A stretch of 64,000 nucleotides of DNA from CAVQEK01 sp964596645 (GTDB lineage: Bacteria > Bacteroidota > Bacteroidia > Cytophagales > Cyclobacteriaceae): positions 107,626 to 171,625 of the forward strand of contig CAZQVB010000004.1 of NCBI GenBank assembly GCA_964596645.1, given 5' to 3'. The notes beneath the pieces are model-generated. The model was not told the origin of the DNA and did no database searches. It was given only the letters and a program-made list of their open reading frames with translations. The position numbers and the translations under genes are program-made. Positions 38,392-47,430 of the stretch are shown here, one piece after another. Within the stretch, counting starts at the first letter, position 1. The number at the start of each line of letters is the position of its first letter.

Positions 38392-39957
38392 ATGGCTATG
38401 ACAACAAACACAAGAATGAGTGCTCTCATCATTTTCCTACTTTTATTTGGCTGTACGGACAAGGAAGACATAGTGCCCGGAACTGAGGGAGGTGAGCAAA
38501 AAAAAGAAGAGGGCCTGGTAAAAGAAGAGCAGAGTATCAGCAAGGTTTCCTTTGATCAGTTTTTGGGCGTTTGCTCCTTTGTTGATGTACCCGGCGAATA
38601 TGAAGCGCCTTTCCACGTGGTGCGGGACTATTTCAATGTGAAATGGGTGACTGTAAAAAATCCTGCCGATCTCAAGAATGTAAAATATATGTTTAATCCA
38701 AGCAGCTCCTTCGGCGGGAACTGGAATTTTGACAACAGCCTGAAAAGGCGCAGAGATGATGGCCTGCAGACTGTACTTTGTCTAAAAAACACCTTCGACT
38801 TTCTGGAAAGCATCAATGTAGATGGCAAGAAGAACTTTGAAAATCAACCGATCGACAATGGCTATACTTTTGCCCAGAGTAATAAACCTGAGGCCTATAC
38901 CACGTATGCCAAGGCTTGTTTTCAAATCGCGGCACGCTACGGAAGTACTCAAGTAGAAGAAACGCGGCTGAACCTGACGGACAATCAAAAGCCACTCAGT
39001 GGCCTCGGCTATATTGACTACTTAGAGCTTTGGAACGAGCCCAACAAGTGGTGGGAAGATGAATATGCCAATTTTACAGCAGAGGAATTTGGCGCTTTTC
39101 TATCCGCCTGCCTTGATGGGAATAACGGTAAAATTAAAGATGCCGGCATACTGCAGGCCGACCCGACGATGAAGGTGGTCACGGGCGGCATCACAAAGTT
39201 TGACACTCAATACCTGGATGATGTGTTCAGTGCTATGGCTAAGATGAGGGGACAGAGTGTGAGCCAGGTGGCAAAACTTTTTCATTCGGTCAGCTTACAT
39301 CATTACAGCCATAACGGCGTCGAAAATCCCAGCAAGCGCACACAGGGTATCTCTCCTGAAGACGATAAATTGCAGGAATCTGTAGCCGGCCTCAAAAAAT
39401 GGATCGGCAAATATCCTGGTCTGCAGCTCTCCATAGGCGAATTTGGCTATGATACACAAAAGAAAGGATCGAAACAGCATAGCCCCGAGTTGTACGACTT
39501 GAAGCCGGAGCAAGCACAGGCAGCTTGGTTGCTGCGCTCTTATTTGGCAATATTTGCAGGTGGAGCAGACGTCGCCAAAATGTACATGATACGCGATGCC
39601 GGCGACTATGGCACGTATGGCACTTCAGGTGTAATGACCAAAAAGGGAGACTATCGAAAAAAAATCAGTTGGTATATGATTGCTACTGCTGCCGAGGTAC
39701 TCAAAAACTGTGTGTTTGACAAATCGCTCAGCAATGGCTACCAGCTTGTAGATCGGGGAAATAAAAACAAAACTGTATTGGTGCTCTGGAGTGCCGATAA
39801 AGAAATAGATTATAAGGTGGAAGGCACTTTCCAATCGGCGCGCTTGGTGCAAATCGCCGAAGGTAAAAAGAGTGGAATAGTCACTAACCTGGATTTGGAG
39901 AATCCAACGGTGAAGGGAATCGGAAATATGCCTGTATTTGTAGAACTGATTAAATAA
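38392..39957 (+). CDS. glycoside hydrolase lipoprotein (clan GH-A-like)
   Basis: About 521 residues. A short N-terminus and hydrophobic segment end in a lipobox (LLLFGC, Cys near residue 22), so the protein should be lipid-anchored. The main domain looks like a (beta/alpha)8 glycosidase: ELWNEPNKWW (about 210) carries the likely acid/base Glu and SIGEFGYDT (about 350) the likely nucleophile Glu; HSVSLHHYSHNG lies between. Family within the clan is not assigned. Three in-frame ATGs are possible (38392, 38398, 38416); a TTG at 38389 is less likely. Such hydrolases in polysaccharide clusters often trim the polymer made by the cluster. Confidence 0.8.
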   Translation: MAMTTNTRMSALIIFLLLFGCTDKEDIVPGTEGGEQKKEEGLVKEEQSISKVSFDQFLGVCSFVDVPGEYEAPFHVVRDYFNVKWVTVKNPADLKNVKYMFNPSSSFGGNWNFDNSLKRRRDDGLQTVLCLKNTFDFLESINVDGKKNFENQPIDNGYTFAQSNKPEAYTTYAKACFQIAARYGSTQVEETRLNLTDNQKPLSGLGYIDYLELWNEPNKWWEDEYANFTAEEFGAFLSACLDGNNGKIKDAGILQADPTMKVVTGGITKFDTQYLDDVFSAMAKMRGQSVSQVAKLFHSVSLHHYSHNGVENPSKRTQGISPEDDKLQESVAGLKKWIGKYPGLQLSIGEFGYDTQKKGSKQHSPELYDLKPEQAQAAWLLRSYLAIFAGGADVAKMYMIRDAGDYGTYGTSGVMTKKGDYRKKISWYMIATAAEVLKNCVFDKSLSNGYQLVDRGNKNKTVLVLWSADKEIDYKVEGTFQSARLVQIAEGKKSGIVTNLDLENPTVKGIGNMPVFVELIK

Positions 39958-39969
39958 GAGAATCTGGTG

Positions 39970-40827
39970 CTATTTTTTCAGCTTCAGATAAAGTTTGGTC
40001 AGGAAAGTCTTGATTCTGTATGGGCCCTTAATCAGGGCCTTTTTTATTAAACCATATTCCACGCCTTCCCAAGGCGTGCCTTTCAGGTAATGGTAAAAAG
40101 TATCCTTATGCCGATCGCGATAGTCGGTATATATGGGCTTGTATCCCATAAAATGCAGAATTTTAGGCATTGCGTTGTAGTCTGATACATGGGGCGGATA
40201 ATTCCATTTTCTGTCGATTTGCTTCCATTTATTCTCTAAAACGACATTCAACACTTCCTGATCCGCATAAACCGGATCTTTCATTTCATTCTCCAGCAAG
40301 TCGTAAGAATTCTGCTTTACTTTATTTGCCTTCCAGCCAGGCACATCAATGACCATTACGCCAGAATTAAAATAGGGCGCATTTTTATCCTTAATGAAAC
40401 GCTCGTAAATAGCTAAGTGCTTTTCGGTAATGCCATAATCCAAACAAGCGAGGGATAAACTATCCTCCATAGGAATATGGAATAATTCTTCCACATCAGA
40501 TAAGACCAAAGTATCAACATCGATATACAATACCCTGTCATAATCGGACAATATCTCTGGTATATACAATCTGAAATAGGCGGCCCGAGGCAGGAAGGTG
40601 ATTTTCTTGGGCAGCGGATGATCCTTTATAAATTTGGCATCAATATCATGAAATGTGACACTCAAGTCAGTGCAGCTTCTCAGGCCTTCTTTGCTCCTGA
40701 AATCCAGGTTATCCGAAAGAATGTGTAGCTCATATTGATCATTGTGGCAATTGACATGAATAGAACGGATGAGAGCTGCTGCGTGTGGACAAAAGACTTT
40801 GTCGGTAGAAAATACTATTGGATACAT
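39970..40827 (-). CDS. glycosyltransferase family 8 protein
   Basis: 285 residues of GT8, retaining galactosyl/glucosyltransferases with GT-A fold. The start PIVFSTDKVFCPHAAALIRSI, the metal-binding DxD in RVLYIDVDTLVLSDVEEL (about 97-114), the block YFNSGVMVIDV (about 152-162) with DQEVLNVV after it, and the late HFMGYKP are all in expected order. It is last of a leftward run of glycosyltransferases and converges on the glycosidase lipoprotein with 12 bases between stops. Confidence 0.9.
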   Translation of the reverse strand: MYPIVFSTDKVFCPHAAALIRSIHVNCHNDQYELHILSDNLDFRSKEGLRSCTDLSVTFHDIDAKFIKDHPLPKKITFLPRAAYFRLYIPEILSDYDRVLYIDVDTLVLSDVEELFHIPMEDSLSLACLDYGITEKHLAIYERFIKDKNAPYFNSGVMVIDVPGWKANKVKQNSYDLLENEMKDPVYADQEVLNVVLENKWKQIDRKWNYPPHVSDYNAMPKILHFMGYKPIYTDYRDRHKDTFYHYLKGTPWEGVEYGLIKKALIKGPYRIKTFLTKLYLKLKK

Positions 40828-40860
40828 TATTTACTGCGTTAATGGCTAAGGCAAAAAAGT

Positions 40861-41709
40861 TTAGGACGACTTAGTGTCATGCGGCGGATGAGGCCGTGTG
40901 TAGCTTTTTAACTTCACAACTTCCTGCTGCAGTTTGGAAAGCAAAATTTTTGAAAGAGATTTTCCTTCGCGCTCCAAAGCACGCGCTGGTGTCCATACCT
41001 TTGCCTTTTGAGAGCGGATCAGTGTCACTTTTCCCCGACTCATCAAATCAAAACACATTCTGCCATCTTCACCTCGTTTGTTGTTCATAATGAATCCAAT
41101 CTCACGACCGTCTTTGGCGTAAAAAGCCATGCTCATACCATACGCATTGTAGTATGGCCTTTTCATGTTTCTAACCTCTGCAATCACCCGGCGGAAGAGT
41201 TCATGTACATAAAGATTCCAACGCTTATAATTTTGGTCTGAAATGAATGAAAATTGACTGATTACACAGGAAACACCGGGTACTTTTAGGTTATTGATCA
41301 TGGTATCAATCCATGTGTTGGGATATAAGCAATCAGCATCGGCCAGAAGTACGAACTGCCCCTTTGCATTCTCCAAACCCATTTGCCTGGAGGGACCGCA
41401 ACCTTGAATGGGTTGATACAGATACCCTACAGTGATTTTCTTTAATATTTCAGCTGTACGGTCTTTTGAATTGTTGTCTACACATAAAACCTCAAAGGTA
41501 TAAGCTGTCTTTTGTTTAGCAATGGATAAGAGACATTTCAATATAGAGGCTTCTTCATTGTAGACGGGAATAATGATACTAACATCAGGTTTCTGCACTG
41601 CATGTGGCCTCAGTTGTTCATTGATCTCCTTTACCCATGTCCTTTCATCTGAAATGGTGTCTCTATACCTTTCAAGCCAATCCGGATCACTTATAAAATT
41701 TCTCAGCAT
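40861..41709 (-). CDS. glycosyltransferase family 2 protein
   Basis: 282 residues. About 45 lead residues precede a GT-A domain starting VSIIIPVYNEEASILKCLLS; CVDNNSKDRTAEIL and the metal site LLADADCLYP follow. The stretch GCGPSRQMGLENAKGQF is typical for GT2 enzymes. The donor is not readable. It starts 10 bases downstream of the next GT2 gene and ends 33 bases before the GT8 gene. Confidence 0.88.
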   Translation of the reverse strand: MLRNFISDPDWLERYRDTISDERTWVKEINEQLRPHAVQKPDVSIIIPVYNEEASILKCLLSIAKQKTAYTFEVLCVDNNSKDRTAEILKKITVGYLYQPIQGCGPSRQMGLENAKGQFVLLADADCLYPNTWIDTMINNLKVPGVSCVISQFSFISDQNYKRWNLYVHELFRRVIAEVRNMKRPYYNAYGMSMAFYAKDGREIGFIMNNKRGEDGRMCFDLMSRGKVTLIRSQKAKVWTPARALEREGKSLSKILLSKLQQEVVKLKSYTRPHPPHDTKSS

Positions 41710-41719
41710 GATAGTAGTT

Positions 41720-42619
41720 TTACGAGGATTTGGTATAGTCTAAAAAATCAGCATAGCCCTTCAAAAAAGACCTTCTGAATAGTCGACCTTCTGCAGCCAA
41801 ATAGCTTTTCAACACTTTTACTGGCAGCACCAGAAATGTGAAATAGAGAAAAAACATCAGAAATCGAAAGCGGCTAAGATGCAATTTGGCAAACAAAAGG
41901 CGGTTGCGCGTACAATAATATATTTTACCCTGACTAAATCGCTTCACGGCAACAGACTCCTTATGCAGAACTTCTGCTTTGGGCTGATAATATATATTAT
42001 AGCCCATTTTCCTTATTCTCACTGCCCAGTCAAGTTCTTCATAATACAAAAAATACGCTTCATTCATTAAGCCTACGTTGCGTATTACCGCGCTTGACAA
42101 CATAACCGCTGCTCCGTGAAAGTAAGGTGTTTGTCGCACCTCATCATATTGGCCAATATCCTCTTCACCTTCGCCTATGGTCTTGTTCTGCAGGGTGTAC
42201 CGTGTAAATTTCGTGAAGCCAGCATATTGGATGACCTCCGGGGCATCGAAATATTTAATCTTGGGAGATACAGCTCCTGTTCTTGCATCAGCTGCAAATT
42301 GATTGAGTAGGCAGGAAACGGTGTCACTAAAAATTTCCGTGTCGTTATTCAGTAGCAATACATATTTTCCCTTCGTTTGCTTCAATCCTACATTGTTTCC
42401 TCCTGCAAATCCGAGATTGGTCTTATTTCTGATCACAATTGCGGAAGGGTGTGCAGATAGAATACTGTGAGTAGGGTCGTCCTCAGATGCATTATCCACT
42501 ACCACCACCTCAATGTTCTCATATTTATTGATATGATAGATGGAATGAAGCAACCCCAATGTGTCGCCCAGACCATTATAATTTACCGTAACAATGGAAA
42601 CTAGGGGATCGCTTTCCAT
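41720..42619 (-). CDS. glycosyltransferase family 2 protein, rhamnosyltransferase-like
   Basis: 299 residues. VSIVTVNYNGLGDTLGLL, VVDNASEDD, NLGFAGGNNVGL and the acidic LLNNDTEI form the nucleotide-sugar site; FLYYEELDWAVRIRKMGY is the acceptor-side block common in rhamnosyltransferase-like GT2 proteins. One hydrophobic stretch near residue 250 may dip into the membrane. It sits 3 bases after the membrane GT2 gene, so the genes are almost certainly co-transcribed. Confidence 0.88.
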   Translation of the reverse strand: MESDPLVSIVTVNYNGLGDTLGLLHSIYHINKYENIEVVVVDNASEDDPTHSILSAHPSAIVIRNKTNLGFAGGNNVGLKQTKGKYVLLLNNDTEIFSDTVSCLLNQFAADARTGAVSPKIKYFDAPEVIQYAGFTKFTRYTLQNKTIGEGEEDIGQYDEVRQTPYFHGAAVMLSSAVIRNVGLMNEAYFLYYEELDWAVRIRKMGYNIYYQPKAEVLHKESVAVKRFSQGKIYYCTRNRLLFAKLHLSRFRFLMFFLYFTFLVLPVKVLKSYLAAEGRLFRRSFLKGYADFLDYTKSS

Positions 42620-42622
42620 ACA

Positions 42623-43852
42623 CTATTTTCTAGAATTAATTTCTTCCACTTCTAAGTGCGTGGTTTTTTCTGTAACCAGAAAATCATGTTTCGATTTTCG
42701 CAGTTGAAATAAGGCGAGAAGTTGATTGAATATGAATACAGGCACATAGAAAATGGCCGATAATATTTTGCGGTCTGCCTTTTTAAAAAGAAGAACCAGT
42801 ATAAAATTGATAACAAAAACAAAGCAGCCCACTACCGGTATCAATACAATTTGATCAATACCAAACAAAACAAGATTGGCCAAAGCCAATAAGCCTGCAA
42901 AAAGCACCAGCATAAAAAGAGGTGGATAAAGACTCACTACAGAAAAGAAAATCATATTCCAGCGAAGCGACAGCAATCCTTTCCACAATAATTGAAAAGC
43001 TGATGCCACATTTTGCAGGTAGGCATTGATCCATCGGGTGCGCTGCTTTCTCACCTGATCACTCGAAGTGATCTTCTCATCGTACACCAAATTGTGATCA
43101 TCAAAAGCGATCTGAACATCGCTCCGCACAATAAAATTCTGCAAGTGCTTGTCCTCTCCCAATATCACCCCGCCTACTCTGCGCTGAATAAAACTGCTGT
43201 ACAAGAATTGCCGGAAGAGATCCGTTCTGATTGACATGCCAGAGCCGGATATGGTAGCCGAAGAGCCAAAAGCAAAATTCACTTCTCTTTCAATAAAATT
43301 TTTATACATTTCACCTGCAGCATCCGTGCAGGCTACGGTTGTATTTAAATTTTTCGCCACTCTTTTGCACTGCACCGCTGCGTAACCTCGGTTGTGAAAA
43401 TCATTTAAACGCCATAGAAAATCGTGTCGAACGACATTGTCCGGATCGAAAACCAATACGAAATCTGCAGCATCATTCACATGTTCCATGGCCACTTGAA
43501 ATGATTTCACTTTCGAGTGCAGTTCCACTTCCGGGTAAAGTACTTTAATGTTTGAAGAATTCTCGGGCAGCATCAAGCTTTGACCCTGACAACAGTCTGC
43601 AACCATCAATACACCGAAATGCTGATAATCTTGCCTGCCGAGTGCATTAATTAAAGGCTGCGCTACTGATAAATCTTTGTATGCTGTAACAATAATAGAA
43701 AACTGATTATTGCCTGTAGCAGCTTGCAAGGAATGGCTTTTGCCCAAATAGCGGACAAAAGACAAGATCATATATGTGATAGTGAGAAAAAATGGAAAGA
43801 CTAAAAGCGTAAAACAAATGAAACTGAGAAGCAGGAAAAAATCATAGATCAT
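42623..43852 (-). CDS. membrane glycosyltransferase family 2 protein
   Basis: 409 residues: one N-terminal helix (about 5-30), a cytoplasmic GT2 domain (FSIIVTAYKDLSVAQPL, VFDPDNVV, SGSGMSIR, GEDKHLQ) ending in QRTRW (about 271-275), the acceptor/product motif of processive enzymes, then three or four C-terminal helices. The layout matches hyaluronan/cellulose-synthase-like enzymes, although single-addition members exist. It may build a backbone or a long side chain. It follows the sugar transferase by 16 bases. Confidence 0.88.
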   Translation of the reverse strand: MIYDFFLLLSFICFTLLVFPFFLTITYMILSFVRYLGKSHSLQAATGNNQFSIIVTAYKDLSVAQPLINALGRQDYQHFGVLMVADCCQGQSLMLPENSSNIKVLYPEVELHSKVKSFQVAMEHVNDAADFVLVFDPDNVVRHDFLWRLNDFHNRGYAAVQCKRVAKNLNTTVACTDAAGEMYKNFIEREVNFAFGSSATISGSGMSIRTDLFRQFLYSSFIQRRVGGVILGEDKHLQNFIVRSDVQIAFDDHNLVYDEKITSSDQVRKQRTRWINAYLQNVASAFQLLWKGLLSLRWNMIFFSVVSLYPPLFMLVLFAGLLALANLVLFGIDQIVLIPVVGCFVFVINFILVLLFKKADRKILSAIFYVPVFIFNQLLALFQLRKSKHDFLVTEKTTHLEVEEINSRK

Positions 43853-43868
43853 GGTTTAAGCTCATTTT

Positions 43869-44999
43869 CTATACGTTCTGCCTTTGCAACATGGCAGGCA
43901 CAGTTCTGAAAATAATGAGTAAGTCGAACCAGAAAGAGCTGCGCTCGGCATAAGACACATCAAGTTCCATGCGCTCATCTTCCGACATGTCGGCCTTACC
44001 TCGCTTGGTGATCTGCCACAGACCGGTAATACCGGCCGGGGCCAAAAAGCGCTTGGCCCACTGATCGCGTGTGAGCTGCTCAGCTTCGTAGAGCGGCAAT
44101 GGTCGGTTACCCACGAGCGACATATCGCCTTTGAGCACGTTGATAAGTTGTGGCAGTTCGTCGATGCTGCTGTTGCGCAAAAACTTTCCTAAGCGCGTCA
44201 CTCTGGGATCATTGTCTATCTTCACAAAGGAAGAAGACCCATTGACGCCGGAATATTGATTTAAATGCTTCAAATTATTGAGCTCACGGTCTGCCCCTGC
44301 ACGCATAGAGCGAAACTTGTAAAAGTCGAAGATGTGATAGCCCTTGCCCGCTCTTTTCGATACGTAAAATACAGGACCAGGAGATTCCAATTTGATTAGG
44401 ATGGCGATCAGTATAAGCAATGGGCTTAAAAGAATAAGTACTGTGGCCGAAAACAAGATGTCGATCAAGCGCTTCATGACTGGCATCTGAACCATTGGTA
44501 TGAGAAAACTCATATTAACCTCAGGCTCCTGCTCAATGGTTTGTGTCAGCTTTTTGAACTTCAATAAAAACTGTATTCTGTCATGTAAATCATCGGCAGA
44601 AAAATCGTCGATGTAAAAATCATCAATACCTATTTTGAGCGCCTTTACTTTATATTGGGTGTCGCAGTTGCGTGCCAAAACGATAAATGGAATAGAACGA
44701 AAGTGCCTGTTGGAGGATATCTTGTGATAAAAATTGAAGGCATTGCCATCAGATAAGTCAAAATCTGCCACAATAGCGGTAGGTAAAGGATGCCCTCCAA
44801 GCACCTGGTTTTCCATCCAGTAGAAGGCTTTGGTAAAATTGGCCAGTGTAAGACCGCTATAATTAAAATTGAGCAAACCAATACTCACCTCTCGACCCAA
44901 AGAACCTATATAAAGGATTTTACCGGCTGGTTCCATAACGTCGTCTGATGGTGAATGTGGCTGATGGACAGAATCGATTTTGTAGTCGTTCAAAATCAT
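43869..44999 (-). CDS. initiating sugar transferase with N-terminal pseudo-receiver domain
   Basis: 376 residues. The C-terminal part (about 170-376) is a bacterial sugar transferase (WbaP/PglC type) that moves a sugar phosphate onto undecaprenyl phosphate: a membrane helix at DILFSATVLILLSPLLILI, KFRSMRAGAD, and DELPQLINVLKGDMSLVG with GLWQITKRG. The N-terminal 150 residues look like a response-regulator receiver that has lost key residues: the acidic pair is replaced by IGSLGRE and the conserved Lys position reads YIDDF, while an Asp remains in VADFDLSDG. This fusion is not the usual WbaP architecture. It overlaps the receiver gene upstream by 4 bases (ATGA) and should start the repeat unit. 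Confidence 0.88.
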   Translation of the reverse strand: MILNDYKIDSVHQPHSPSDDVMEPAGKILYIGSLGREVSIGLLNFNYSGLTLANFTKAFYWMENQVLGGHPLPTAIVADFDLSDGNAFNFYHKISSNRHFRSIPFIVLARNCDTQYKVKALKIGIDDFYIDDFSADDLHDRIQFLLKFKKLTQTIEQEPEVNMSFLIPMVQMPVMKRLIDILFSATVLILLSPLLILIAILIKLESPGPVFYVSKRAGKGYHIFDFYKFRSMRAGADRELNNLKHLNQYSGVNGSSSFVKIDNDPRVTRLGKFLRNSSIDELPQLINVLKGDMSLVGNRPLPLYEAEQLTRDQWAKRFLAPAGITGLWQITKRGKADMSEDERMELDVSYAERSSFWFDLLIIFRTVPAMLQRQNV

Positions 45000-45394
45000 A
45001 TAATATTAAGTTTTTTTTGGCTGTGTTTCAATACTACTTCGGCTGAAAAGAGAAGGTCTTTCGGATTGAATGGCTTCACAAAATAATCGTGAACGCCCAG
45101 ACCCATACATTCCAATTTTTGGTCTTTATCGCTATACCCCGTAATCACGATCAAAGGCACTTCTTTAAAATATCCGCTCTTCTTAATGTTTTTGATAAAC
45201 TCCACTCCATTCAAATTGGGCATGTCCAAATCCGTGATGACCAGATCGGGGATATGACCACGCAATAGCCAATACATAGCGCTCATGCCGTCTTTCTTGG
45301 TCACCACTCTGTATTGCTTTTCAAATACCCGCTCGAGCAACTGGCACATCGCTCCGTCATCGTCGATAATTAGTATGAGATTATCCTGTGCCAT
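44996..45394 (-). CDS. single-domain response regulator (receiver)
   Basis: 132 residues, a complete receiver domain with no output domain. Acidic pocket DDD (11-13), phosphoacceptor Asp55 in VITDLDMPNLNG, Thr85 in VITGYSD and Lys107 in YFVKPF are all present, so it should be phosphorylated. No histidine kinase lies in the window. It is first of a leftward unit that continues through the sugar transferase and glycosyltransferases, and overlaps the sugar transferase start by 4 bases. It may act through protein contact, for example on the pseudo-receiver of the next protein. Confidence 0.9.
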   Translation of the reverse strand: MAQDNLILIIDDDGAMCQLLERVFEKQYRVVTKKDGMSAMYWLLRGHIPDLVITDLDMPNLNGVEFIKNIKKSGYFKEVPLIVITGYSDKDQKLECMGLGVHDYFVKPFNPKDLLFSAEVVLKHSQKKLNII

Positions 45395-45987
45395 ATGATC
45401 TGATACTTAAACGCCTGATTTAGCGTGTGATATAGTAATTCGAATGGTCTTAAAACTTAGATAAGTGTAAATGTAAATAAAAATATTCATATCCTGTCCC
45501 GCACCACCCGTTTATTCGCCTTGCGATAAATTACTTTATTCATACCATGTATCAGGATATTTATATTTTAATACAAATGTACAATATGAAGCCCTTAAAT
45601 GAAACGAAAACACATTAACAGTAAATTAATTATCATAATTTTAAAATAATCATCAAAATATTGCCAATCTGCATTTGTTAAAGTTACTGAGAGACATCAT
45701 TATATGAATATTGCTACCTGGTGGTAACCTTTTATCATGTACATCCAATTTCGAGTCATGCACGGCAAGCCACTACAAACAAGGAATATGCCATTGCGCC
45801 CAGGCAAAGCTAGCCTACTTAATATCCACCCTATTGACCATACCGAGCATGGTGCCTATTTTACTGCACATCATGATGCACTTTGAACAGATTATCAGGC
45901 ACATTTCTTAGCGCATACTTCCTTGGTAATGATCTTACAGCTAATATTGGCCTCTATCTGAGAGATTGATATAAATGTACTCTAAAC
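45395..45987. other. divergent intergenic region with possible -7 box
   Basis: 593 bases, very AT-rich in 45430-45690, between the receiver gene and pntA. TACATTTG on the minus strand (45581-45574) is a perfect -7 box but lacks a clear TTTG at -33 and lies 180 bases from the ATG, implying a long leader. A 66-codon rightward frame at 45711 shows no protein features. No structured RNA was recognised. Confidence 0.45.
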
Positions 45988-47088
45988 ATGATTATTGGGG
46001 TTTTAAAAGAAAAAAGTGACAGCAGGGTGACCATCGTACCGGATACGGTTCGCGCCCTGATCGGTGAGGGCATAGAGGTGCACGTGGAAACTACGGCTGG
46101 AGAAAATGCGCTTTTTTTTGATGCTGACTATGTAGAGGCTGGCGCAGTAATCTCTGATCGCTTTAGCGTACTTAGCAGCGCCCATTTAATTTCCACAATC
46201 GAACCGCTGGACCGTGAAGACTATTCCACAAGACCAGAACATTCCATTTCAATTTCATTTTTTCAGCCCTTCGTCTCCACCGATTTCGTACAATCCATCG
46301 CGCAAAAGCAGATCACAATTTTTTCTTTAGACATGATCCCACGCATTACGCTGGCGCAGATGATGGATTTCTTGTCATCGATGGCCTCAATTGCGGGGTA
46401 CAAAGCGGTGGTGGAAGCGGCTAACCTGTTGCCGCGATATTTCCCCATGCTCACCACAGCAGCCGGCAGTATACCGCCGGCTAAAGTTTTAGTGTTGGGT
46501 GCAGGTGTGGCGGGCTTGCAAGCCATCGCCACAGCAAAGCGTCTCGGGGCTGTAGTGGAGGCTTTTGACACCCGCCTGGCGGCGAAAGAAGAAGTTGAAA
46601 GTCTGGGCGCAAAATTCGTAGAGGTGGAAGGTGCCCGCGATGATAAGTCTGCCGGGGGTTATGCCATTGAGCAGACAGACGAATATAAAGCCAAGCAGAA
46701 GGCGCTTATATTCGAAAAGGTAACCAAAGCCGACGCCGTGATCACTACTGCACAGTTGCGTGGCAAAAAGGCGCCGGTACTCATCACAGCCGACATGGTT
46801 AATGCCATGAAGGCCGGTTCGGTCATTGTCGATCTGGCCTCCTCAACGGGCGGCAATTGCGAATTGACACAAGATAAAAAGACCATTATCCACCATCAGG
46901 TCACCATTTTGGGCAATTCTGATCTGGCGGCAGAGGTGCCTCAACACGCCAGTCAGCTCTTCAGCAGAAACCTTCAAAATTTCATGAAGGTGATCATAAA
47001 AAATGGTGAACCTCAATTGGATTTTGAAAACCCCATCATCAAATCAAGCTGCGTAGTCTATCAGGGCGAAGTGGTTTACGGAAAATAA
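45988..47088 (+). CDS. pntAA: NAD(P) transhydrogenase subunit alpha, NAD-binding part
   Basis: 366 residues, the soluble domain I of proton-translocating transhydrogenase, which transfers hydride between NADH and NADP+ using the proton gradient. GVLKEKSDSRVTIVPDTVRA opens the alanine-dehydrogenase/PNT N-domain; ITLAQMMDFLSSMASIAGYK is the loop that carries the RQD-type Gln; GAGVAGLQAIATAKRLGA (about 171-188) is the NAD-binding Rossmann loop. The alpha subunit is split: the membrane part is a separate gene 9 bases on. Three genes give the complete enzyme. Confidence 0.95.
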   Translation: MIIGVLKEKSDSRVTIVPDTVRALIGEGIEVHVETTAGENALFFDADYVEAGAVISDRFSVLSSAHLISTIEPLDREDYSTRPEHSISISFFQPFVSTDFVQSIAQKQITIFSLDMIPRITLAQMMDFLSSMASIAGYKAVVEAANLLPRYFPMLTTAAGSIPPAKVLVLGAGVAGLQAIATAKRLGAVVEAFDTRLAAKEEVESLGAKFVEVEGARDDKSAGGYAIEQTDEYKAKQKALIFEKVTKADAVITTAQLRGKKAPVLITADMVNAMKAGSVIVDLASSTGGNCELTQDKKTIIHHQVTILGNSDLAAEVPQHASQLFSRNLQNFMKVIIKNGEPQLDFENPIIKSSCVVYQGEVVYGK

Positions 47089-47097
47089 TCTGAGCCG

Positions 47098-47418
47098 ATG
47101 AATACGATAGTAACATTTATTTCGCAGAATATTGAGATGCTTTACATCCTGGTCTTTGCCATCTTTTTGGGCATGGAAGTGATCTCAAAAGTGCCAACTG
47201 TACTCCACACGCCACTCATGTCGGGTGCCAATGCCATCAGTGGTGTAGTGGTGATCGGCGCCATCATTCTCATCCGCAACGCCGATCCGCACAACTACCT
47301 TATGCTTGGCTTTGGCATGTTGGGTATTGCCCTGGCCACCGTAAATGTGGTGGGTGGATTTGCCGTGACCGACCGCATGCTCGATATGTTTAAAAAAAGA
47401 AAAAAGAACAAAGCGTAA
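47098..47418 (+). CDS. pntAB: NAD(P) transhydrogenase subunit alpha, membrane part
   Basis: 106 residues with three or four membrane helices, equal to the C-terminal membrane part of fused PntA. Hallmarks include FLGMEVISKVPTVLHTPLMS followed by GANAISGVVVIGAI, and a basic tail FKKRKKNKA. It lies between the soluble alpha part and PntB with gaps of 9 and 12 bases. Confidence 0.95.
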   Translation: MNTIVTFISQNIEMLYILVFAIFLGMEVISKVPTVLHTPLMSGANAISGVVVIGAIILIRNADPHNYLMLGFGMLGIALATVNVVGGFAVTDRMLDMFKKRKKNKA

Positions 47419-47430
47419 TCATTCATTCCC

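Noticed and set aside
45711..45911. 66-codon frame before pntAA
   Set aside because: No protein-like features; starts far from any ribosome or promoter signal.
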